From: Pseudomonas rhizosphaerae
Lineage (GTDB): Bacteria; Pseudomonadota; Gammaproteobacteria; Pseudomonadales; Pseudomonadaceae
Length of the DNA: 64,000 nt
Assembly (NCBI RefSeq): GCF_000761155.1
Contig: NZ_CP009533.1
Span: 3,830,001 to 3,894,000, forward strand
Reading direction: 5' to 3'
Below the pieces are notes generated by a model that had not been told where the DNA came from, ran no database searches, and worked only from the letters and a program-made list of their open reading frames with translations. This document shows, piece by piece, positions 35,788 to 46,998 of the stretch (its first letter is position 1; every line of letters begins with the position of its first letter). The translations under genes and the position numbers were made by a program.

Positions 35788-38108
35788 CAGCGTTTCTTCA
35801 GCTGTTTGGCGTTGGCGAACAAGGATGCCATGGCACCGTTGGCCGGGGCAGCGGCAGGTTCCTTGACCCGTGCCGGAGCGGCCTGCTGACGCGCCGCGGC
35901 ACCGGGACGGCTGCCCCGTGCGCCGTCGACTTTCTCGCCAGGCGTATCACCCATGCGCATCGACAGCCCCACGCGTTTGCGTGGAATGTCCACCTCCATC
36001 ACCTTGACCTTGACCACGTCGCCAGCCTTCACCGCTTCGCGCGGGTCCTTGATGAATTTTTCCGACAAGGCCGAGATGTGGACCAGACCGTCCTGGTGTA
36101 CACCGATATCGACGAACGCGCCGAAGTTGGTCACGTTGGTGACCACGCCTTCGAGCACCATGCCCAGTTGCAGGTCCTTGAGGTCTTCCACACCGTCCTG
36201 GAATTCGGCGGTCTTGAACCCGGGACGAGGGTCGCGGCCTGGCTTGTCCAGTTCCTGGAGGATGTCGGTGACGGTTGGCAGGCCGAAGGTTTCGTCGGTG
36301 AATTTCTTCGGGTCCAGGCGCTTGAGAAAGCCGCTGTCGCCGATCAGCGAGCGGATGTCGCGATCGGTACCTGCAGCGATTCGCTGCACCAGCACATAGG
36401 CTTCGGGGTGGACGGCCGAGGCGTCCAGGGGATTGTCGCCGTTCATGACGCGCAGGAAGCCGGCCGCCTGTTCGAAAGTCTTTTCACCCAGGCGCGAGAC
36501 TTTTTTCAGCGCCGCGCGAGTGCGGAACGCACCATGCTCGTCGCGATGCGCGACGATGTTCTGCGCCAGCGTGGCGTTGAGCCCGGAAATGCGCGCCAAC
36601 AAGGCCACGGAGGCGGTGTTGACGTCCACGCCCACGGCGTTCACGCAGTCCTCGACCACGGCATCCAGGCCGCGCGCCAGCTTGAGCTGCGAGACGTCGT
36701 GCTGGTACTGGCCCACACCAATGGATTTCGGATCGATCTTCACCAGTTCGGCCAGTGGATCCTGCAGGCGCCGGGCAATCGACACCGCACCGCGAATCGA
36801 CACGTCCAGGTCGGGAAACTCGCGAGCCGCCAGCTCCGAGGCCGAATACACCGACGCACCGGCTTCGGACACCATGACCTTGGTCATTTTCAGCCCAGGG
36901 TATTTCTTGATCAGCTCGGCGGCCAGCTTGTCGGTCTCGCGGCTGGCGGTGCCGTTGCCGATGGCGATCAGGTCCACGGCATGCTTGGCGCACAGGGCGG
37001 CCAGCGTGGCCAGGGTCTGGTCCCACTTGTTGTGCGGCACGTGCGGATACACCGTGGCGTGATCGAGCAGCTTGCCGGTGGCGTCCACCACGGCCACCTT
37101 GCAGCCGGTGCGCAGGCCGGGGTCCAGGCCCAGGGTGGCGCGCGGGCCAGCCGGGGCAGCCAGCAACAGGTCGTGCAGGTTGTGCGCGAAGACGTTGATG
37201 GCTTCGCTTTCGGCGTTCTCGCGCAGTTCGCTCAGCAGGTCGGTTTCCAGGTGCGTGTAGAGCTTGACCTTCCAGGTCCAGCGCACCACTTCGCCAAGCC
37301 ACTTGTCGGCAGCGCGCTGCTGGTTTTTCACGCCGAAACGTTCGCCGATCATCATTTCGCAGGGGTGCAGGGTGCCGGGCAGTTCCTCGCCCACCTTCAG
37401 CGACGAACCGAGGATGCCCTCGTTACGCCCGCGGAAAATGGCCAGGGCGCGGTGCGAAGGCATGCTCTTGAGCGGCTCGTCGTGTTCGAAGTAGTCGCGG
37501 AACTTGGCGCCTTCCTCTTCCTTGCCGGCCAGTACGCGGGCGCTGAGCACCGCTTCCTGCTTGAGGAAGTCACGCAGCTTGGCCAGCAGCGTGGCGTCTT
37601 CGGCGAAGCGTTCCATCAGGATGTACTTGGCGCCTTCCAGCGCGGCCTTGACGTCGAGCACGCCCTTGTCGCCGTCGACGAAGCGAGCCGCTTCGGTTTC
37701 CGGGCTCAGCGTCGGGTCGGCGAACAGGCGGTCGGCCAGCTCGCCGAGGCCGGCTTCCAGGGCGATCTGGCCCTTGGTGCGGCGCTTCTGCTTGTACGGC
37801 AGGTAGAGGTCTTCCAGGCGCGTCTTGGTCTCGGCTTGCTTGATATCGCGGGCCAGCTCGGGCGTCAGCTTGCCCTGCTCCTCGATGCTGGCAAGGATGC
37901 TGACGCGGCGCTCGTCGAGTTCGCGCAGATAGCGCAGCCGCTCTTCGAGATGCCGCAGTTGGGTGTCGTCAAGGCTGCCGGTCACTTCCTTGCGGTAACG
38001 AGCGATGAAAGGCACGGTCGAACCTTCATCCAGCAGTGCGACGGCCGCTTCGACCTGTTGAGGGCGGACACCGAGTTCCTCGGCGATGCGGCTGTTTATG
38101 CTGATCAT
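35787..38108 (-). CDS. tex: Transcription accessory protein Tex
   Basis: Tex is an RNA-binding protein linked to transcription and stress resistance. The 773-residue chain has the usual order: N-terminal helical region, YqgF/RNase H-like domain (about residues 325-425), HhH motifs (about 480-600), and a C-terminal S1 RNA-binding domain (about 640-715, [20 protein letters not shown]), followed by a basic alanine-rich tail. The ATG at 38108 ([13 protein letters not shown]) matches family starts and follows AGGTGG; the frame extends further upstream without support. Confidence 0.95.
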   Translation of the reverse strand: MISINSRIAEELGVRPQQVEAAVALLDEGSTVPFIARYRKEVTGSLDDTQLRHLEERLRYLRELDERRVSILASIEEQGKLTPELARDIKQAETKTRLEDLYLPYKQKRRTKGQIALEAGLGELADRLFADPTLSPETEAARFVDGDKGVLDVKAALEGAKYILMERFAEDATLLAKLRDFLKQEAVLSARVLAGKEEEGAKFRDYFEHDEPLKSMPSHRALAIFRGRNEGILGSSLKVGEELPGTLHPCEMMIGERFGVKNQQRAADKWLGEVVRWTWKVKLYTHLETDLLSELRENAESEAINVFAHNLHDLLLAAPAGPRATLGLDPGLRTGCKVAVVDATGKLLDHATVYPHVPHNKWDQTLATLAALCAKHAVDLIAIGNGTASRETDKLAAELIKKYPGLKMTKVMVSEAGASVYSASELAAREFPDLDVSIRGAVSIARRLQDPLAELVKIDPKSIGVGQYQHDVSQLKLARGLDAVVEDCVNAVGVDVNTASVALLARISGLNATLAQNIVAHRDEHGAFRTRAALKKVSRLGEKTFEQAAGFLRVMNGDNPLDASAVHPEAYVLVQRIAAGTDRDIRSLIGDSGFLKRLDPKKFTDETFGLPTVTDILQELDKPGRDPRPGFKTAEFQDGVEDLKDLQLGMVLEGVVTNVTNFGAFVDIGVHQDGLVHISALSEKFIKDPREAVKAGDVVKVKVMEVDIPRKRVGLSMRMGDTPGEKVDGARGSRPGAAARQQAAPARVKEPAAAPANGAMASLFANAKQLKKR

Positions 38109-38383
38109 GATAACCACCTGAAAAATGATAGGTACAAGGTGCAGTCCGTCGCGGGCCTGGGGTACGGGCACGCTTGGGGCACCGCGGCAGCGAACGCCCT
38201 CGGGCAGACGTTGCCTGACTGACGAGCCGCGCAGTATACCCAGCGACTTCGTCTTGGCGCGAACCCGACGCCTGGGCGATGAAGGAATGTGACTGGCGGC
38301 CCAGGAAAAATCTGCTAACAATGCACACGGCACGAGCGTCGGCAGCTACGCCATAATGCGCGCCGAGATCAAAGGAGCAACCC

Positions 38384-39124
38384 ATGAGCAGTACCGCACA
38401 AGCAGCCGAAGGTGAAAAGATCCTCATCGTTGACGACGATCCAGGATTGAGCAGCCTGCTGGAGCGATTCTTCACCAGCAAAGGCTACCGTGCGCGCGCC
38501 GTGCCCAATGTCGAGCAAATGGACCGTCTGCTGGCCCGCGAAGTGTTCCACCTGGTTGTCTTGGACTTGATGCTGCCCGGTGAAGACGGCCTGTCCGCCT
38601 GCCGCCGCATGCGTGCCGGCAACAATCAGGTGCCGATCATCATGTTGACCGCCAAGGGTGACGAGCTCAGCCGCATCAAGGGTCTGGAGCTGGGCGCGGA
38701 CGACTACCTGGCCAAGCCCTTCAACCCCGACGAACTGATGGCCCGGGTCAAGGCCGTGCTGCGCCGCCAGTCGGCACCGGTTCCAGGCGCGCCGGGCAGC
38801 GAGGACGAGTCGGTTTCCTTCGGCGACTACGAACTCTCCCTGGCCACCCGCGAGCTCAAGCGCGGCGACGAAGTGCACATGCTCACCACCGGTGAGTTTG
38901 CGGTGCTCAAGGCGCTGGTGATGAACGCCCGCCAGCCATTGACCCGTGACAAACTCATGAACCTGGCCCGCGGCCGCGAATGGGACGCCCTGGAGCGCTC
39001 CATCGACGTGCAGATCTCCCGGCTACGCCGCATGATCGAGCCCGACCCGTCCAAGCCGCGCTACATTCAAACGGTCTGGGGCGTAGGTTACGTGTTCGTA
39101 CCCGATGGCAACGCTGCCCGGTAG
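38384..39124 (+). CDS. ompR: Response regulator OmpR (AmgR)
   Basis: This is an OmpR-family response regulator, 246 residues, with an N-terminal receiver domain in which the phosphorylated Asp (VLDLMLPGEDG) is near residue 61, and a C-terminal winged-helix DNA-binding domain ending RYIQTVWGVGYVF. The orthologue in P. aeruginosa, AmgR, controls the envelope-stress response to aminoglycosides. Start follows AAAGGAG. The histidine kinase gene follows after 114 bp containing a terminator-like hairpin. Confidence 0.93.
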   Translation: MSSTAQAAEGEKILIVDDDPGLSSLLERFFTSKGYRARAVPNVEQMDRLLAREVFHLVVLDLMLPGEDGLSACRRMRAGNNQVPIIMLTAKGDELSRIKGLELGADDYLAKPFNPDELMARVKAVLRRQSAPVPGAPGSEDESVSFGDYELSLATRELKRGDEVHMLTTGEFAVLKALVMNARQPLTRDKLMNLARGREWDALERSIDVQISRLRRMIEPDPSKPRYIQTVWGVGYVFVPDGNAAR

Positions 39125-39150
39125 ACTCTTGGGGTTTTTGTAGGAGCGAT

Positions 39151-39180
39151 ATCCTGAATCACTCGTTGATTCGGGATTTT
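39151..39180 (+). terminator. Terminator-like hairpin between ompR and envZ
   Basis: ATCCTGAATCA and TGATTCGGGAT form an 11-bp stem (one G-U pair) around CTCGT, directly followed by TTTT (including the last stem base). It lies about 30 bases after the ompR stop and about 60 before envZ. GTAGGAGCG and CGCTCCTGC flank it as a degenerate REP. It could lower kinase expression relative to the regulator. Confidence 0.55.
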
Positions 39181-39238
39181 CGTCATCCACAATGTCTGCG
39201 AGCCTGCTCGCTCCTGCAACCTATGTGATCGCCGCGCA

Positions 39239-40552
39239 ATGAAGACCCCTGTCTGGTTTCCCCAAAGTTTCTTCGCTCGAACCCTCTGGCTGGTGCTGGT
39301 CGTGGTCCTGTTCTCCAAGGCCCTGACTCTGGTGTATCTGCTGATGAACGAGGACGTGCTGGTCGATCGTCAGTACAGTCACGGCGTGGCGCTGACCCTG
39401 CGCGCCTACTGGGCGGCGGACGAGAACAACCGCGACCAGATCGCCGATGCCGCGGGCCTGATTCGCGTGGTCGGCGGCGGTGTGCCGGAAGGCGAGCAGC
39501 ACTGGCCCTACAGTGAAATCTACCAGCGCCAGATGCAGGCCGAGCTGGGCGAAGACACCGAAGTGCGGTTGCGCGTGCATGCCCCGCCTGCATTGTGGGT
39601 GCGCGCACCGAGCCTGGGTGCCGGTTGGTTGAAGGTACCCCTCTATCCACACCCATTGCGCGGGCAGAAGATCTGGAGCGTGCTGGGCTGGTTCCTGGCG
39701 ATCGGCCTGCTGTCGACCGCTTCGGCCTGGATTTTCGTGCGTCAGCTCAACCAGCCGCTCAAGCGCCTGGTGTTCGCTGCTCGGCAACTGGGGCAGGGCC
39801 GCAGCGTGCGTCTGCCGGTGAGTGACACGCCCAGCGAGATGACCGAGGTGTACCGCGCTTTCAACCAGATGGCCGAGGATGTCGAACAGGCCGGCCGCGA
39901 ACGCGAGTTGATGCTGGCCGGGGTGTCCCATGACTTGCGTACGCCGCTGACGCGCTTGCGCCTGTCACTGGAATTGATGACCTCGGATAACGAGTTCACC
40001 CCAGACATGGTCCGCGACATCGAGGACATGGACGCGATCCTCGATCAGTTCCTGGCCTTCATCCGCGACGGCCGTGATGAAAGCGTCGAGGTCGTCGACC
40101 TTGGGCATCTGGTGCAGGAAGTGGTTGCGCCCTACAACCAGGCCGAGCAGCAGGTGCTGCTGCGTATGGAGCCGATCCCGCCGTTTCCGCTGCGTCGGGT
40201 ATCCATGAAGCGGCTGCTGAACAACCTGATCGGCAACGCCCTCTACCATGCCGGCAGCGGCGTGGAGGTGGCGGTCAATGTCTCGGGCGACGACAACGCG
40301 CCTTATGTCGTGCTCAGCGTGCTGGACCGCGGAGCGGGTATCGATCCGGGTGAACTGGCCGGGATCTTCGACCCGTTCATCCGTGGCGACCGTGCGCGCA
40401 GTGGCAAGGGCACCGGGTTGGGTCTGGCGATCGTCAAGCGCATTGCCGCCATGCATGGCGGCAACGTAGAGCTGCGTAATCGTTCGACGGGGGGGCTGGA
40501 GGCGCGAGTACGGCTGCCACTGGGCCTGATGTTGCCCAGGGATGCCGTGTAG
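39239..40552 (+). CDS. envZ: Sensor histidine kinase EnvZ (AmgS)
   Basis: This is an inner-membrane kinase of 437 residues that phosphorylates OmpR. It has a first membrane segment (about 13-33), a periplasmic loop of about 110 residues, a second membrane segment (about 140-160), a HAMP linker, the phospho-acceptor His in SHDLRTPLTRLRLS, and a HATPase domain with the N box (LLNNLIGNALYH) and G boxes (DRGAGIDPGEL, GKGTGLGLAIVKR). The ortholog in P. aeruginosa is AmgS. Its stop lies 4 bp from convergent rimK. Confidence 0.93.
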   Translation: MKTPVWFPQSFFARTLWLVLVVVLFSKALTLVYLLMNEDVLVDRQYSHGVALTLRAYWAADENNRDQIADAAGLIRVVGGGVPEGEQHWPYSEIYQRQMQAELGEDTEVRLRVHAPPALWVRAPSLGAGWLKVPLYPHPLRGQKIWSVLGWFLAIGLLSTASAWIFVRQLNQPLKRLVFAARQLGQGRSVRLPVSDTPSEMTEVYRAFNQMAEDVEQAGRERELMLAGVSHDLRTPLTRLRLSLELMTSDNEFTPDMVRDIEDMDAILDQFLAFIRDGRDESVEVVDLGHLVQEVVAPYNQAEQQVLLRMEPIPPFPLRRVSMKRLLNNLIGNALYHAGSGVEVAVNVSGDDNAPYVVLSVLDRGAGIDPGELAGIFDPFIRGDRARSGKGTGLGLAIVKRIAAMHGGNVELRNRSTGGLEARVRLPLGLMLPRDAV

Positions 40553-40556
40553 GGGG

Positions 40557-41462
40557 TTAACCCTTGCCCTTGGTACGGGTCATGTTCGGGCCGCTGTTTT
40601 TCTCGATGTGCTCGATGATCATCCCGGCCACATCCTTGCCGGTGGTCACCTCGATACCTTCCAGGCCGGGCGATGAGTTCACCTCCATCACCAAGGGGCC
40701 GTGGTTGGAGCGCAGGATGTCCACGCCGGCAACGCTGAGGCCCATCACCTTGGCGGCGCGAATGGCGGTCATGCGCTCTTCGGGGGTGATCTTGATCAGG
40801 CTGGCACTGCCACCGCGGTGCAGGTTGGAGCGAAACTCGCCGGGCTTGGCCTGACGCTTCATCGCCGCAATCACCTTGTCACCGACCACGAAGCAGCGAA
40901 TGTCGGCGCCGCCGGCTTCCTTGATGTACTCCTGAACCATGATGTCCTGTTTGAGGCCCATGAAGGCCTCGATCACCGACTCGGCGGCGGTGGCTGTTTC
41001 GCAAAGCACCACGCCGATGCCCTGGGTGCCTTCGAGCACCTTGATCACCAGCGGGGCGCCATGGACCATGCTGATCAGATCGGGGATGTCGTCCGGCGAG
41101 TGGGCGAAGCCGGTGACGGGCAGGCCGATGCCTCGCCGTGACAGCAGTTGCAGGGAGCGCAGCTTGTCCCGCGAGCGGGCGATGGCCACCGATTCGTTCA
41201 GCGGAAAGACATCCATCATTTCGAACTGACGCAGCACTGCGCAGCCATAGAACGTGACCGACGCACCGATGCGCGGAATGACCGCATCGAAGCCTTGCAG
41301 CGGCTTGCCCCGGTAGTGGATCTGCGGTTTGTGACTGGCGATGTTCATATACGCGCGCAGCGTGTCGATCACCACCATTTCATGGCCACGGGCAGTACCG
41401 GCTTCGATCAGACGACGAGTGGAATACAGACGCGGATTGCGCGACAGCACAGCGATCTTCAT
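40557..41462 (-). CDS. rimK: Ribosomal protein S6 modification enzyme RimK
   Basis: RimK is an ATP-grasp ligase that adds glutamate residues to the C-terminus of ribosomal protein S6. The 301-residue length is exact for the family. The ATP-grasp core appears at [36 protein letters not shown] and the metal-binding end [12 protein letters not shown]. The ATG at 41462 overlaps the stop of the upstream rimB gene by 4 bp. In P. fluorescens the rim operon reshapes the ribosome and affects motility and root colonisation. Confidence 0.95.
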   Translation of the reverse strand: MKIAVLSRNPRLYSTRRLIEAGTARGHEMVVIDTLRAYMNIASHKPQIHYRGKPLQGFDAVIPRIGASVTFYGCAVLRQFEMMDVFPLNESVAIARSRDKLRSLQLLSRRGIGLPVTGFAHSPDDIPDLISMVHGAPLVIKVLEGTQGIGVVLCETATAAESVIEAFMGLKQDIMVQEYIKEAGGADIRCFVVGDKVIAAMKRQAKPGEFRSNLHRGGSASLIKITPEERMTAIRAAKVMGLSVAGVDILRSNHGPLVMEVNSSPGLEGIEVTTGKDVAGMIIEHIEKNSGPNMTRTKGKG

Positions 41463-41941
41463 GCAACACCTGTGGCAGAGGTAGTAGAGGCCGGGAACAC
41501 CGGCTTGTCTTGAACGTAGGTGACGCCCGGGTTCACGACCAGTTGGCCGTGGACCAGCGCCTTGGAACCCAGCAGCAGGCGGTAACGCATGGACTTGCGG
41601 CAAGCCAGGGTGAATTCGACTGTCCAGACCCGGTCGCCCAGAGCCAGCGTTGTCTTGATCACGTAGCGCGTCTGCGCATGGCCATTGGAGCTCTTGATGG
41701 TTTTCATGGCCACCAGCGGTGCTTCGCAGCGTCGGTGGCGCAGTTGCACCACGGTGCCCAGATGAGCGGTGAAACGCACCCATTTCTCGCCGGCACGGGT
41801 GAACGGCTCGATGTCCGTGGCGTGCAGGCTGGAGGTGCTGGCGCCGGTATCGATCTTGGCGCGCAGGCCGGCGACTCCCAGGTCGGGCAACGCCACCCAC
41901 TCGCGCAGACCGATAACGGTCAGATGGTCAAATGTCTTCAA
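41459..41941 (-). CDS. rimB: RimB-type retropepsin-like zinc protease
   Basis: This 160-residue protein is of the ATP-dependent zinc protease (retropepsin-like) family. The [14 protein letters not shown] segment carries the DTGA motif of aspartic retropepsins. It is directly upstream of rimK with a 4-bp overlap, as in the P. fluorescens rimABK operon, where RimB counteracts RimK. The start is uncertain: the TTG at 41941 ([14 protein letters not shown]) fits family starts, but a TTG at 41983 in frame is also possible and neither has a clear Shine-Dalgarno sequence. Confidence 0.75.
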   Translation of the reverse strand: MKTFDHLTVIGLREWVALPDLGVAGLRAKIDTGASTSSLHATDIEPFTRAGEKWVRFTAHLGTVVQLRHRRCEAPLVAMKTIKSSNGHAQTRYVIKTTLALGDRVWTVEFTLACRKSMRYRLLLGSKALVHGQLVVNPGVTYVQDKPVFPASTTSATGVA

Positions 41942-42128
41942 ATCGGCAAACCGCAAGAGGTAGGGATGGACCCGTATACGCAAGCTTCAGACCGGCGCGG
42001 TCTGGATCAATTCAACCCAGCCCGATGCCGCTTGGCAAGCGTGCGTGCACTGTAATCGTAAAGACCGCCGCTTGCATCCGACAGGCACGGTAGTACAGTT
42101 TGATGACGGCATTTCGCGAGGTGAGCCT

Positions 42129-42533
42129 GTGGCACAGAAGCACAAGCAGGAAGAAGAGGAAAAGGTCCGTCTGGACAAATGGCTGTGGGCCGCGCGCTTC
42201 TACAAGACCCGCGCCCTGGCCAAGGAAGCGATCGAAAGCGGCAAGGTGCATTATCGCGGCGAGCGCTGCAAGCCGGGCAAGGAGCCGCATGTAGGCGATG
42301 AGTTGCAGATACGCACCGGTTTCGACGAGCGCAGCGTGATCATCGAGGCGCTGTCCATCGTGCGCCGTGGCGCGCCCGAAGCGCAGACGCTGTACCGTGA
42401 AACCGAGCAGAGCCAGGCCAAGCGCGAGGCTGCGGCAGCCATGCGCAAGGCGGGCGCGCTGGGCGTGACCACTGACGGCAAGCCTTCGAAGAAGCAGCGT
42501 CGGCAGTTGTTCAGTTTTCGTTCGGCAGATTGA
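42129..42533 (+). CDS. hslR: Heat-shock protein Hsp15 (HslR)
   Basis: Hsp15 is an S4-domain RNA-binding protein that recycles 50S subunits still carrying peptidyl-tRNA after heat shock. The 134-residue protein begins with a highly charged stretch and then the S4 domain (VRLDKWLWAARFYKTRALAK), ending in a basic alanine-rich tail. The start is GTG at 42129, preceded by GAGGTG; the frame extends to 42045 without support and would be longer than the family. It is next to hslO in the heat-shock part of the region, separated by a PAP2 gene. Confidence 0.9.
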   Translation: MAQKHKQEEEEKVRLDKWLWAARFYKTRALAKEAIESGKVHYRGERCKPGKEPHVGDELQIRTGFDERSVIIEALSIVRRGAPEAQTLYRETEQSQAKREAAAAMRKAGALGVTTDGKPSKKQRRQLFSFRSAD

Positions 42534-42545
42534 TGTGGGGCAGTG

Positions 42546-42636
42546 CCGGCCTCTTCGCGGGCACTGCCCGCTCCCACAGTTCATCCCCTTGTGGGAGCGG
42601 GGCGGGCGGCGAGCTCTCTGCCCGCGAAGAGGCCGG
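42546..42636. repeat. REP-type palindrome between hslR and PAP2 gene
   Basis: The arms CCGGCCTCTTCGCGGGCA and TGCCCGCGAAGAGGCCGG enclose GCTCCCACAG/TTGTGGGAGC; the second arm is extended by GGGGCGGGCGGCGAGCTC-like sequence, matching the insertion seen in the 12054-12150 copy but in reverse. It separates convergent genes. Confidence 0.8.
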
Positions 42637-42649
42637 GACAGACACCGCG

Positions 42650-43447
42650 TCACCCTGCGACGATACTCGACCGGCCGATGATTGGCAGCTTCGCCAGCAG
42701 CCTGAACAACGGCTCGGTGATCCGTACCAGCCACTGCGAAGTGTGAGCCGCGAAAGGCGTGTAGTAGCCCCAGCCGAGCGCCCAGACGGCCATCAGCACG
42801 CCGCCAATGTAGTCGTCCTGCCCCCAGTGGGCGCCCGCCACCAGGCGTGGCAGCATGAATATCAGGGCCAGGACCCAGATGCACAGCCGCTGCATGAGCC
42901 TGCGGGTACAGACGCTCATGAACAGCGCCCAGATCAGCAGCACCGAAGCATGATCGCCTGGAAAACTCTGGCTGGAGCGGTCCTTGAGTTCCCAGTGGCG
43001 TTCCAGATCCGGGTACCAGTCGCTGAGCAGTACGGGGTTGGCCAGGACCATGCTCGGGCTGTCATGGTCCCAGCCCATTGCGTGTATCCACTTGGAAAAC
43101 AGCGCACGCACCACCACTAAGAGCAGCAGCACGGCCATGAAGCCAAAAAAGGCCTGGCGAACCTGCCCCGTCTTGAACACCCAATTGCCGCGGATCAGCA
43201 ACGCCAGCATGATCACGCCGACCACGATGTCGAAGGGCCGCAGGCTGCCCAGGGTCCACACGTAACGCCATGCTGCATTGCTGGCCAGGGGTGCGTTGAG
43301 CAGGTGAAACAGCCATTCGTCGAATGCTGTACACAAATGATGGCCAATAGGCCATAACCAGAAGCACAACAGCACGATCGGGATTGAATTGCACAGCAGC
43401 AAGCCGCTAACGTTCCACCTGGCTTGGAACAGTGGGGCTTTGTTCAT
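42650..43447 (-). CDS. PAP2-family phosphatase, multi-pass membrane protein
   Basis: This 265-residue inner-membrane protein has about six membrane segments and the PAP2 (phosphatidic acid phosphatase 2) motifs: SQSFPGDHAS (motif 2 with the proton-donor His) and RLVAGAHWGQDD (motif 3 with the nucleophile His). It probably removes phosphate from a lipid such as undecaprenyl pyrophosphate, lipid A or phosphatidylglycerophosphate; which one cannot be read here. It lies between hslR (convergent) and hslO (divergent). Confidence 0.85.
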   Translation of the reverse strand: MNKAPLFQARWNVSGLLLCNSIPIVLLCFWLWPIGHHLCTAFDEWLFHLLNAPLASNAAWRYVWTLGSLRPFDIVVGVIMLALLIRGNWVFKTGQVRQAFFGFMAVLLLLVVVRALFSKWIHAMGWDHDSPSMVLANPVLLSDWYPDLERHWELKDRSSQSFPGDHASVLLIWALFMSVCTRRLMQRLCIWVLALIFMLPRLVAGAHWGQDDYIGGVLMAVWALGWGYYTPFAAHTSQWLVRITEPLFRLLAKLPIIGRSSIVAG

Positions 43448-43553
43448 AAGATACCTCTACATCCACAGGGCAGTGAGCGATCAAGCGAGCGCTCTGAAGC
43501 GGGCTTTATAAAAGCCGCTACACATTTTGTCACCATTCTCAGATACTGGACTT

Positions 43554-44456
43554 ATGCACGATCTTCCTGAAGCCGATTTCACCCAACGCTTTATTTTCGA
43601 CGACGCCGATGTACGCGGTGAGGCGGTAGCATTGGAACGCAGCTACGCCGAGGTCCTGGCCAAGCACGACTATCCGCTGCCGGTGCAGCTGCTGCTGGGC
43701 GAGTTCATGGCGGCTGCGGCCCTGCTGGTGGGGACGCTCAAGTTCGACGGCTTGCTGATTCTGCAGGCGCGTTCCGAAGGCCCCGTGCCGTTGTTGATGA
43801 TCGAGTGCTCCAGTGAACGCGAAATCCGCGGCCTGGCGCGCTTCCATGCCGAGCGGATCAGCGACACCGATGGCCTGCCGGAACTGATGCCCGCCGGTAC
43901 CCTGGCGATGACCATCGACCCTACCGAAGGTCAGCGCTACCAAGGCATCGTGGATCTGGAAGGCGCCGACCTGTCGGCGAGTTTCTCCAATTATTTCGCC
44001 CTTTCCGAACAGCTCGGCACACGCTTCTGGCTCAAGGCCGATGGCCAGCGTGCGCGTGGCTTGCTGCTGCAGCAATTGCCTGCTGCCGTGATCAAGGACG
44101 AGGACGATCGCGCCGAAAGCTGGAAGACCGTCACCACCCTGGCAGACACCCTCACGGCCGAAGAACTGTTGGGCCTGGATAACGAAACCGTGCTGTACCG
44201 CCTGTACCACGAACAGGCACTGCGGCTTTTCGAGGCCCAGCCGATTCGGTTTCGCTGCAGCTGTTCCAGGGAGCGTTCGGCACGAGCGCTTGTCAGTCTT
44301 GGGCACGACGATGCACGTGAGTTGCTCAAGGAACACGGCGGTACGGTGGAAATCGACTGTCAGTTCTGCAACCAGCGATATTTGTTTGACGCCACCGACG
44401 TCGACCAGCTTTTCAGTGGAGCTGGGGTCGACGCTCCGTCAGATACCCGTCACTGA
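43554..44456 (+). CDS. hslO: Redox-regulated chaperone Hsp33 (HslO)
   Basis: Hsp33 is a cytoplasmic holdase switched on by oxidation. The 300-residue protein has the N-terminal substrate-binding domain and the C-terminal zinc-binding redox switch with CSC near residue 237 and CQFC near residue 270, all four cysteines present. The ATG at 43554 ([13 protein letters not shown]) matches the family start in Pseudomonas; the frame extends 9 codons further upstream. No strong Shine-Dalgarno sequence precedes it. Confidence 0.93.
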   Translation: MHDLPEADFTQRFIFDDADVRGEAVALERSYAEVLAKHDYPLPVQLLLGEFMAAAALLVGTLKFDGLLILQARSEGPVPLLMIECSSEREIRGLARFHAERISDTDGLPELMPAGTLAMTIDPTEGQRYQGIVDLEGADLSASFSNYFALSEQLGTRFWLKADGQRARGLLLQQLPAAVIKDEDDRAESWKTVTTLADTLTAEELLGLDNETVLYRLYHEQALRLFEAQPIRFRCSCSRERSARALVSLGHDDARELLKEHGGTVEIDCQFCNQRYLFDATDVDQLFSGAGVDAPSDTRH

Positions 44457-44583
44457 AGCGATTAGTCTCGCTAAATCCGCAAAAATACGCCGGAATAACG
44501 CCGTTACCGACAGGAAGACGCTATTTTTTCCAAGCGTTTCTGGCATAATCCGGCCCACTTTTTAGCTGTAGTGGTTGTTGTAA

Positions 44584-46176
<1,593 letters not shown>

Positions 46177-46193
46177 GCAGCGGCTGGTGAAAG

Positions 46194-46219
46194 AAACCGC
46201 CCCTTGTGGGCGGTTTTTT
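46194..46219 (+). terminator. Intrinsic terminator after pckA
   Basis: AACCGCCC and GGGCGGTT form an 8-bp stem with a 5-base loop, followed by a run of T, 18 bases after the pckA stop. Confidence 0.9.
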
Positions 46220-46340
46220 CGTTTCTGTGTGTTCGATTTTCGCAGGATCAACACGACATCGTTGGCGACAAGATGCCCATCCACCTAGCGAAAACGCGGT
46301 GTATTCTTGCTGACGTCAACTGATCAAGATGGAGGCGAGC

Positions 46341-46580
46341 ATGTCCCCAATGTCATTTCCCATACCTGATGATATGGCTGAGTCCTTGTCGCGTCTTGCG
46401 CGTGATACGGGGCATAGCGAATCGTTTTTAGTGCTTCAAGCCATGCGCGAATACTTGCAGCGTGAAAGTTGGCAGATAGAAGAGATCAAGGACAGCCTTC
46501 GTGAACTGAAAGCAGGCAATGTTGCAAGCGCTGAAGAAGTAAGCGCCTTGTGGAAAAAATGGGGCAATAGTGCGAACTGA
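46341..46580 (+). CDS. RHH-type antitoxin of a ParDE/RelBE-like pair
   Basis: This 79-residue protein begins with a ribbon-helix-helix DNA-binding pattern (FPIPDDMAESLSRLARDTGH, then SFLVLQAMREYLQRE), followed by a helical, acidic C-terminus typical of the toxin-binding half of type II antitoxins. The ATG at 46341 follows GGAGG. The last 11 bp overlap the start of the adjacent toxin frame, the usual arrangement of coupled antitoxin-toxin operons. It probably represses its own promoter. Confidence 0.8.
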   Translation: MSPMSFPIPDDMAESLSRLARDTGHSESFLVLQAMREYLQRESWQIEEIKDSLRELKAGNVASAEEVSALWKKWGNSAN

Positions 46581-46854
46581 GTGGCTGACCAAAGCCCTCA
46601 GGGCTCTTGATCATGAAGCCAGTTACATCGCCGAGGGCAGTGAGTTGGCGGCGAGCCGATTCGTGTCCGAAGTGCGGGAAGGCGTTGAGCGTCTCTCCGA
46701 GTTCCCAAGGCTGGGCCGCAAAGGTCGTGTAGAAGGAACGCGCGAGTGGATAATGCCCGGCTGGCCCTATGTGATTCCCTAACGAATTGAAGGCGATCGA
46801 CTGATCGTTCTGCATATCTTCCACACACGGCGGGCACCGCCGGGCAGCTGGTAG
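46570..46854 (+). pseudogene. ParE/RelE-type toxin interrupted by an in-frame stop
   Basis: The frame opens with GTG at 46570 and reads a ParE-like protein up to GWPYVIP, where a TAA at 46780-46782 occurs. Reading straight through, the same frame continues RIEGDRLIVLHIFHTRRAPP and stops at 46852-46854. ParE proteins normally read PY-IPYR at this place, so the stop most likely replaces a tyrosine codon by a single base change. The intact protein would have 94 residues; the truncated one has 70 and lacks the last strands of the fold, so it is probably inactive. A sequencing error is the main alternative. Confidence 0.8.
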
Positions 46855-46998
46855 CGGCTCAGCCGTCGCGCACGGGTTGGGTTATCTTTCCGAGGGGTTG
46901 GAGTCGGATTAAAGGCAGGAAGATGCACGACACTGCGTGGGCGGTAGATACCCCGCCGCCCACTCCTACAAAGAAGGCTTTGCTCTAATAGAGAAGAC

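Noticed and set aside
35688..38222. 844-codon open frame on the plus strand opposite tex
   Set aside because: It is entirely antisense to a complete Tex protein and has low-complexity, motif-free composition.
44544..44549. CATAAT as a -10 for pckA
   Set aside because: No reasonable -35 hexamer lies 16-18 bp upstream, so I did not list it as a promoter.
46930..46985. GTGGGCGG/CCGCCCAC hairpin before the glycine-zipper gene end
   Set aside because: The stem is short with a long loop and has no T-run; too weak to call as a terminator.
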